Positions 59,020 to 64,000 of a stretch of 64,000 nucleotides of DNA are shown piece by piece. Origin of the DNA: Notamacropus eugenii (taxonomy: Eukaryota; Chordata; Mammalia; Diprotodontia; Macropodidae); assembly GCF_028372415.1 (NCBI RefSeq), contig NC_092872.1, positions 12,870,979 through 12,934,978 on the forward strand. The letters are read 5' to 3'. The position numbers and the translations under genes were made by a program. Each line of letters begins with the position of its first letter. Within the stretch, counting starts at the first letter, position 1. The notes below the pieces were generated by a model that was not told where the DNA came from, searched no databases, and saw only the letters and a program-made list of their open reading frames with translations.

Positions 59020-60110
59020 ATCCCTCCAAATACCCAAATACTGAGAGAAGTTTCAAGAGTTACAAATATTATCTTTCTAGGAATGTAAACAGTTCAACTT
59101 TAGTAAGTCCCTTATGATTTCTCTTTTCTGTTTACCTTTTCATGCTTCTCTTGATTCTTGTGTTTGAAAATCAAAATTTCTATTCAGGTCTGGTCTTTTC
59201 ATCAAGAATGTGTGAAAGTCCTCTACATCAACGAATGCCCATTTTTCCCCCTGAAATACTATACGCAGTTTTGCTGGGTAGGTGATTTTTTGTTTTAATC
59301 CTAGGTTCCTTTGACCTCTGGAATAGCATATTCCAAGCTGTTCAATCCCTTAATGTAGAAACTGCTAGATCTTGCGTTATCCTGATTGTATTTCCACAAT
59401 ACTTGAATTGTTTCTTTCTATCTGCTTGCATATTTTCTCCTTGACCTGGGAACTCTGGAATTTGGCTACAATATTCTTGGAAGATTTTTTTTTCAGATCT
59501 CTTTAGGAGGTGATCAGTGGATTCTTTCAATATTTATTTTACCCTCTGGTTCTAGAACATCAGGGCAGTTATCCTTGATAATTTCATGAAAGATGTCTAA
59601 GCTCTTTTTTTTTTTGATCATAGCTTTCAGGCAGTCCCATAATTTTTAAATTGTCTCTCCTGGATCTATTTTCCAGGTCAGTTGTTTTTCCAATGAGATA
59701 TTTCACATTATCTTCCATTTTTTCATTCTTTTGGTTTTGATTTGTGATTTCTTGGTTTCTCATAAAGTCATTAGTTTCCATCTGCTCCATTTTAATTTTT
59801 AAAGAACTATTTTCTTCAGTGAGCTTTTGGACCTCCTTTTCCATTTGGCTAATTCTGCTTTTTAAAGCATTCTTCTCCTCATTGGCTTTTTGGACCTCTT
59901 TTGCCAACTGAGGTAGCCTATTTTTCAAGGTGTTATTTTCTTCAGCATTTTTCTGGGTCTCCTTTAGCAACCTACTGACTCTTTTTTCATGATTTTCTTG
60001 TATCGTTTTCATTTCTCTTCCCAATTTTTCCTCCACCTCTCTTTTTCCAACTACACATTTTGAGGAAGTCAGAGTTTCTTCATATACTTTAACCAAAACA
60101 ACACAGCTAC
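58163..60110 (-). mobile_element. HAL1-like element, minus strand, 5'-truncated
   Basis: The 3' tail is the T-run at 58166-58176. The 3' UTR runs to about 59090, with a (TG)n run at 58989-59016. ORF1 is at 59100-60110 and its leader is missing. The ORF1 frame is open for 170 codons at 59584-60096, the longest open frame of biological origin outside the main gene. Confidence 0.85.
59584..60096 (-). pseudogene. HAL1 ORF1 N-terminal and coiled-coil part, partly open
   Basis: The 170-codon frame has a long coiled coil (leucines in heptads, e.g. LAKEVQKANEEKNALKSRIS) followed by TTDLENRSRRDNLKIMGLPE, the start of the RNA-binding domain. It is lost to a frameshift at a run of T bases near 59605. 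The first residues (MVKVYEET...) are not element sequence but flank read-through. It is not expected to be expressed as a functional protein. Confidence 0.8.
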
Positions 60111-60420
60111 AGATTAAATGCAGAAGCAGATAAGTCTTCTATTAAGTCAAATGTTTAGAGTTTTTAAAAATACAAACCATTACTCTTCAAGAACTTTTTT
60201 TTAAAAGGTTATTTTTCATAAAGATGTTATTCATGTTAACACACAATGGATTTATTATTAATTGAAATGAATTAACATATTTTTTAAAATCCATTTTAAT
60301 TTCTAATACTGTAAGTTTTTATATAATCCACATAAACAAAAATTTTTGGAGGTTCTCAATTTTTAAGAACGTAAAGGGTTCCTGAGACCAAAAAATTTAA
60401 GAACTGCTAATCTACAGTTT

Positions 60421-60570
60421 AAAGGGACCTTAGAGGTTATCTTCCCTCCCATGAACCTACTCATTTTGTGGATGAAGAAAATGAGCTTGACAGCGGTTAA
60501 GTGACTTATCCCAAAAGCTGTATGAGAATACAGCTACTAAGCTTCAGAGACGGGACATGAACCCAGCTCT
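60421..60570 (+). repeat. CORE-SINE fragment
   Basis: GGACCTTAGAGGTTATC...TTTGTGGATGAAGAAAATGAG...GGTTAAGTGACTTATCCC...GGGACATGAACCCAGC. Confidence 0.75.
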
Positions 60571-61578
60571 TTTAACTCCTTTTTGCCTCCACAGTCCAAA
60601 GCATGTGAACTGTAAGAATTACATAGGGTACACCTTGGATAAGATATTTGAGAGCCTCATCCCACAAAGAAAAAAGCACTGCCTCTGGAAATGGCAAGAA
60701 CCTTTGTGGGTATCAAAAGAGGCAGTTGAACCTGGGCTGGAGCCTATGACTTTCAAAATATGACTCACTTTCCTTTTTAGAATTAAGATTATTTCTGAGG
60801 TTAACCTCAGGAGTGGCAGCAGAAGGGATGTGCCAATTTGACTCCCTTGAGACTTAAAGTCTTAGCAGTATTATTAAAATATTTGGGGAATCCTAATGTC
60901 TCAGCTGTTCATTGTGGTATCTACAAGTTGAGTGATAAAAAGAGTCACCATTTTTTAATTGGAATATATTTTAATCCCCAGTACTATGCGCTGAGTAAAT
61001 GCTTGCTGAATTGGAATTCAATTAAATATAAGAAACATTTAATAAGCGCTCACTATAAAGAAAGAACTGTTCTAAATGCCAAAGCAAAGTGGCCTAAAGA
61101 GATTTCATGTGTCAGAGGTTTCTGGAGGCATAGATGATGCTATGTGCACAGAGGATAAAGTGCCATGAAAACATCAACCCTAACGGCCAGGCTGGTCTGC
61201 AATGCTGAGCAATGTGGTGAACAATGTTCCAAGGTTTGAAACCCAGTAGCTAAATCACTGACCCAGCAATGATATTTATTGCATTATTCTTTAGTGTGAA
61301 ACACAGTGAGAGTGATGGACTTGAACCTAGAAGGCTTAGGTTTCAGTCCCATTTCTTTTATTTATCCCGAATCAATTTTCTCATCAGTAAAATACCAACA
61401 ACACTGAATCCCTGTAGTCCTCCCTCTGATCCCCTATGGAGGGGACCCTGGGCTGCCTGCTTAACCTCTTGGTGCTCAAAAGTAGCTTGCCAAGGCTTTT
61501 AAGTGGTAGAGAAGCTGCCAGTCTACAATGCAAGGTTGCATTTTCTCACCAGGAAGCTCCCTGAACAGATGAAAGGTT
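60571..61578. other. intronic sequence with decayed SINE traces
   Basis: Short traces such as AGAAACATTTAATAAGCGCTCACTAT (61030) and TTCTCACCAGGAAGCTCCCTGAACAG (61543) suggest old SINEs. Open frames of up to 99 codons on the plus strand have no motif. Confidence 0.5.
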
Positions 61579-63430
61579 CAGACTAGGTATGGGGAACCCA
61601 TGATCTGCAGGCCTGTGGCCTTCTAGGTCCTTATGTGCAGCCTTCTGACTAAATCCAAATTATACAGAACAAATCCTCTTATTTTATTAATAAATTTTAA
61701 AATACTAAATAATAAAAAATAAGTTCCAGTGAAACAATTCTCCAGATTGACCAGCACAATAGAACATCAGTAAGCCACAAGGGCTAAATTGACGGCTGCT
61801 ACGCTCATTATTTAGTTCTAACTTTCCCCGCCTGACTGGCGCCACTACCACGAGGCTGGTTGGCAAGAGTTTATGGGGTTTGAGCACATCAGTGTTATCA
61901 GCTTTTGACAAAGGTGCACTGTGTTCCTGTTTGAAGTGGAATTTGTGAATAGTTACACAGCTCAATAGTATTTTTTAATTCTGTCTGCTTAACAGCCCAT
62001 CATCTCAAAGAAGACCAAGAGAATACTGAAGGAAGAAAATAGTTTTTAAATGAGGACTGGGAGTTGCAATATTATCTTGTTTCTGCTAAAGATAAGATGA
62101 TTTGCTTGCTTTGTGATACTGCGATATCAACATTACGGAAAATCAATGCTCATCAGCATTATAACACTCATAAGGACAACAAATATTTTAAATTAGAGGG
62201 AGAGGCATAAAAGGTTGTCTTGCAGAAATTAAAAGATGAAAAGCAAAGGGAAGTCAATTATTTCGAGCAGCAAAAATTTCTGGAAATGCCATTGAAGCAA
62301 CTTATGTAGCTTATGTACTCAGGGAATGATACAGAAATTGTATGAATGCCAAAAATTGCTTTTACATGCAACTGGGAAATAAGATGTACAGGCAATGGGG
62401 TACAGAAATCTACCTGGCCCTCCAAGAAAATAAATGAGAAGGTGATAAGAGGGTGTATGTATGTGACACAAGGGAGAGCAGACTGGTGGAAGGGGTAATT
62501 AAAATGCATGGGGGAGAGGCAGGAAAGAGACAGGGAGAACACTTGGAACTCAAAATCTTGTGAAAGTGAAGGTTGAAAACTAAAAATGAATTTATAAAAA
62601 GATTACAACCTCCTAAAAAAAACTTGTTAAAGAAGGCACTGTTGAAATTGTAGGATGCTTAGATTCCAATAATGTTTCAAAGTGCAAACACCTGCCACTT
62701 TCAAGGAGAGCTGTGACTAAATGGCAGCGTGAATTATCCTTCAGCTTAGCAGAACTCCATGTAATACTTTAAAAGGAAAACATGTATTATTCAATCTCTT
62801 TGGATAAATCAATTGAAATGACTGACCTGGCACAGGTTTCCTACTTCATTCAGGTCATAACACATTTTCTTTGCTACAAAGTTACCCACTTTGGGCACTT
62901 TTGTGAACAGAACATGGGGGATGTCTTCAACAGCTTTCAAGAGAAATGTGAAACTGGACTGATTTTGGTAAATTTAGTGAGTGTATGTACAGACTGTGCA
63001 CCTTCCATGACAGGTAACCATGAAGAGTTTATTGCACAGATTTTTTTAAAAAAATCTTTCAAAAATACTTTTTTAAAAAGTATGAACAGATCTAGATGCT
63101 CTCATTTCTTTTCACTGTATCTTTCATCAGCAAAATCTCTGTACTAAAGCTACTATTTTAAATGACACTTTGCAACAGGTTATAAGTATTGTTAACGACA
63201 TTTGTACAAATCCAACATGGCATCATCCATTTTCTCACATGCTAAAGCTAAATGATGAGGGATTCAGTACGGACTTGCCATATCACTCCACAATGTGGTG
63301 GCCTTCGTAGGGACAGGGCTTAGCCCAAACAGAATCAGCAAGGTGGATTATTTAGAGAAGTTTTCCATAGGAATGCTGCATTTCTGTGCGGTCTCACGTC
63401 AAGCGAAAATGACCTGAATATCTCCTTGCA
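61579..63430 (+). pseudogene. hAT (Charlie-type) DNA transposon with decayed transposase
   Basis: The left end CAGACTAGGTATGGGGAACCCATG...GCAGGCCTGTGGCC resembles the CAGGGGTGGGGAACC...GCGGCC ends of Charlie elements. From 62000 a broken frame shows a BED-type zinc finger (MICLLCDTAISTLRKINAHQ, then HYNTH). After a gap come YYSISLDKSIEMTDLAQVSY and VCTDCAPSMTGNHEEFIAQI, the second being the conserved hAT catalytic neighbourhood. Stops and frameshifts are many. An L1-type 3' UTR is inserted at about 62335-62590. The right end was not located. Confidence 0.75.
62335..62590 (+). mobile_element. HAL1/L1 3' UTR fragment inside the hAT element
   Basis: GCTTTTACATGCAACTGGGAAATAAG, a GGTAATTAAAATGC block and GGAACTCAAAATCTTGTGAAAG match the G/A-rich 3' UTR of the HAL1-type copies. 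The transposase reading resumes on the far side. Confidence 0.75.
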
Positions 63431-63840
63431 AGGTAAAACTAAGCCTCTACATGGCATGTGGCAAAAAAAAATTCAAGCATTTCAAAACAAGCTCTCTCTT
63501 TTCAATCTCCCATGGCTTTCCCCGTCCCCACTCCCAGCTCATCATTTCACACACGAAGATATTAAGATCATTTGTCATGAGATCCTCTTCTTCCCTCCTC
63601 ATCTTTCATCTCTCAGATGCTTCACCCCTATTTAACAAGGGGTGGCCCTTCTCCTTGCCAAGGCAAACCCCTCCACCGTAGCACAAGTGGTCCCGTCCCA
63701 CCCTGGTTTTTGTTTGTTCTACCTCTTCTATCTATCACTGACCTTGCCCTGCCAAGCGTCACCCTTGGATTCCTTTGCTTCCTCTGCTCCTACTCACATG
63801 TTACAGAATGAAAGGGGGGTGGGGAGGTGAAATCAAAACT
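63431..63840. other. intronic pyrimidine-rich stretch, unassigned
   Basis: Bases 63480-63790 are C/T-rich with L2-like wording (CTCACATGTTACAGAATG). No exon or clear repeat was identified; several overlapping short frames are compositional. Confidence 0.35.
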
Positions 63841-63887
63841 GTGCTAGGTTACTTATCAACTTACCAATATTATTGGCAATCACTGAC

Positions 63888-64000
63888 CTTCAGATTCTTC
63901 CTGTCCACTGGCTGTTTTCTTAGTGCCTAGAAATACATCCATGTCCACCCTGCCCTCAAAAAGCTCTCCATTGATCTGTCCATTTCTGATGGGTATTATC
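63888..64000 (-). CDS. KANSL1-family exon a (5' end cut by window edge)
   Basis: On the minus strand this stretch is open in one frame and contains PIRNGQINGELFEG followed by RVDMDVFLGTKKTASGQEES. The short PIRNGQIN block resembles the PVNGVIN block that I recall just upstream of the arginine-rich region of human KANSL1, which is where this exon should fall. It ends in AAG with donor GTCAGTG (63887 down), which is good apart from C at +3. That donor leaves one base of a codon, whereas the next recognised exon needs two. A weaker donor four bases further down (GTGATT) would fit. Otherwise a small unseen exon lies in the 11.5 kb intron. The exon continues past the window edge. Coding nature is well supported; the exact 3' border is less certain. 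Confidence 0.75.

Larger units (their letters stand above)
18376..64000 (-). other. KANSL1/KANSL1L-family transcription unit (5' part beyond window)
   Basis: Ten exons on the minus strand join into one open frame that ends at a stop codon at 20751. The chain from 52366 downwards has matching phases at every junction, and all its introns are GT-AG. The product is the C-terminal part, about 530 residues, of a KANSL1/KANSL1L-family nuclear scaffold. Family members hold the KAT8 (MOF) acetyltransferase in the NSL complex through a PEHE domain, which is seen here. The N-terminal half, promoter and 5' UTR must lie beyond 64000. Introns range from about 0.47 kb (22439-22908) to about 11.5 kb (52367-63887) and are filled with retroelements. 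The 3' limit is inferred from a possible poly(A) signal near 18393. The exact paralogue is not settled: hallmark blocks match KANSL1 in some places and KANSL1L in others. Confidence 0.93.

Noticed and set aside
59584..60096. 170-codon frame as a functional host gene
   Set aside because: It is the coiled-coil part of HAL1 ORF1, 5'-truncated and ended by a frameshift; related copies are equally decayed.

Overview
The window is animal, non-coding-rich DNA from a mammal, and the repeats point to a marsupial. These include tRNA-derived SINEs ending in the CCACCTAGCTGCCCC-type head (seen in reverse), CORE-SINE/MIR relatives, an RTE-type LINE 3' end, CR1/L3 and L2 fragments, many L1 3' ends, and several L1-related elements that carry ORF1 but no ORF2 (HAL1 type). 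No bacterial-style genes, CRISPR arrays or operons are present.

One genuine protein-coding gene was found, on the minus strand. Ten exons (the first cut by the right window edge) run from 64000 down to a stop codon at 20751. They encode about 530 residues of the C-terminal part of a KANSL1/KANSL1L-family protein, the PEHE-domain scaffold of the KAT8 (MOF) NSL histone acetyltransferase complex. From 52366 to the stop, every exon has canonical AG/GT borders, all phases agree, and no stop codon or frameshift was seen. The protein shares hallmark blocks with both KANSL1 and KANSL1L but, compared with my memory of the human proteins, is not a close match to either. It may be a third paralogue that eutherians lack; this is the main finding. 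A probable 3' UTR of about 2.4 kb follows, to around 18376, and contains a GAT/GAC-type microsatellite.

Layout: 1-18.3 kb is downstream intergenic DNA. It holds a decayed ERV-L-like pol on the minus strand (about 9.6 to 4.06 kb), split by a full-length HAL1-type element (4902-7850). That element has its own target-site duplication and is itself interrupted by a reverse-oriented retroposed cDNA (5902-6314). A second full-length HAL1-type element, on the minus strand, lies at 15.5-18.05 kb just past the gene's 3' end. From 18.4 to 64 kb the gene's introns hold nested retroelements, a 7SL RNA pseudogene (41.24-41.52 kb), two L1 insertions that share one target site (38.74-39.75 kb), a HAL1 inserted into an L1 (31.6-35.2 kb), a twin-primed (5'-inverted) HAL1 inside an L2 (55.46-57.4 kb), and a decayed hAT/Charlie transposase (61.58-63.43 kb).

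All other open reading frames examined lie in repeats, microsatellites or antisense of these elements. Repeat names are recognised from sequence patterns, without a database search, so family labels are less certain than the gene calls. Coordinates of repeats are approximate; exon borders are given to the base.
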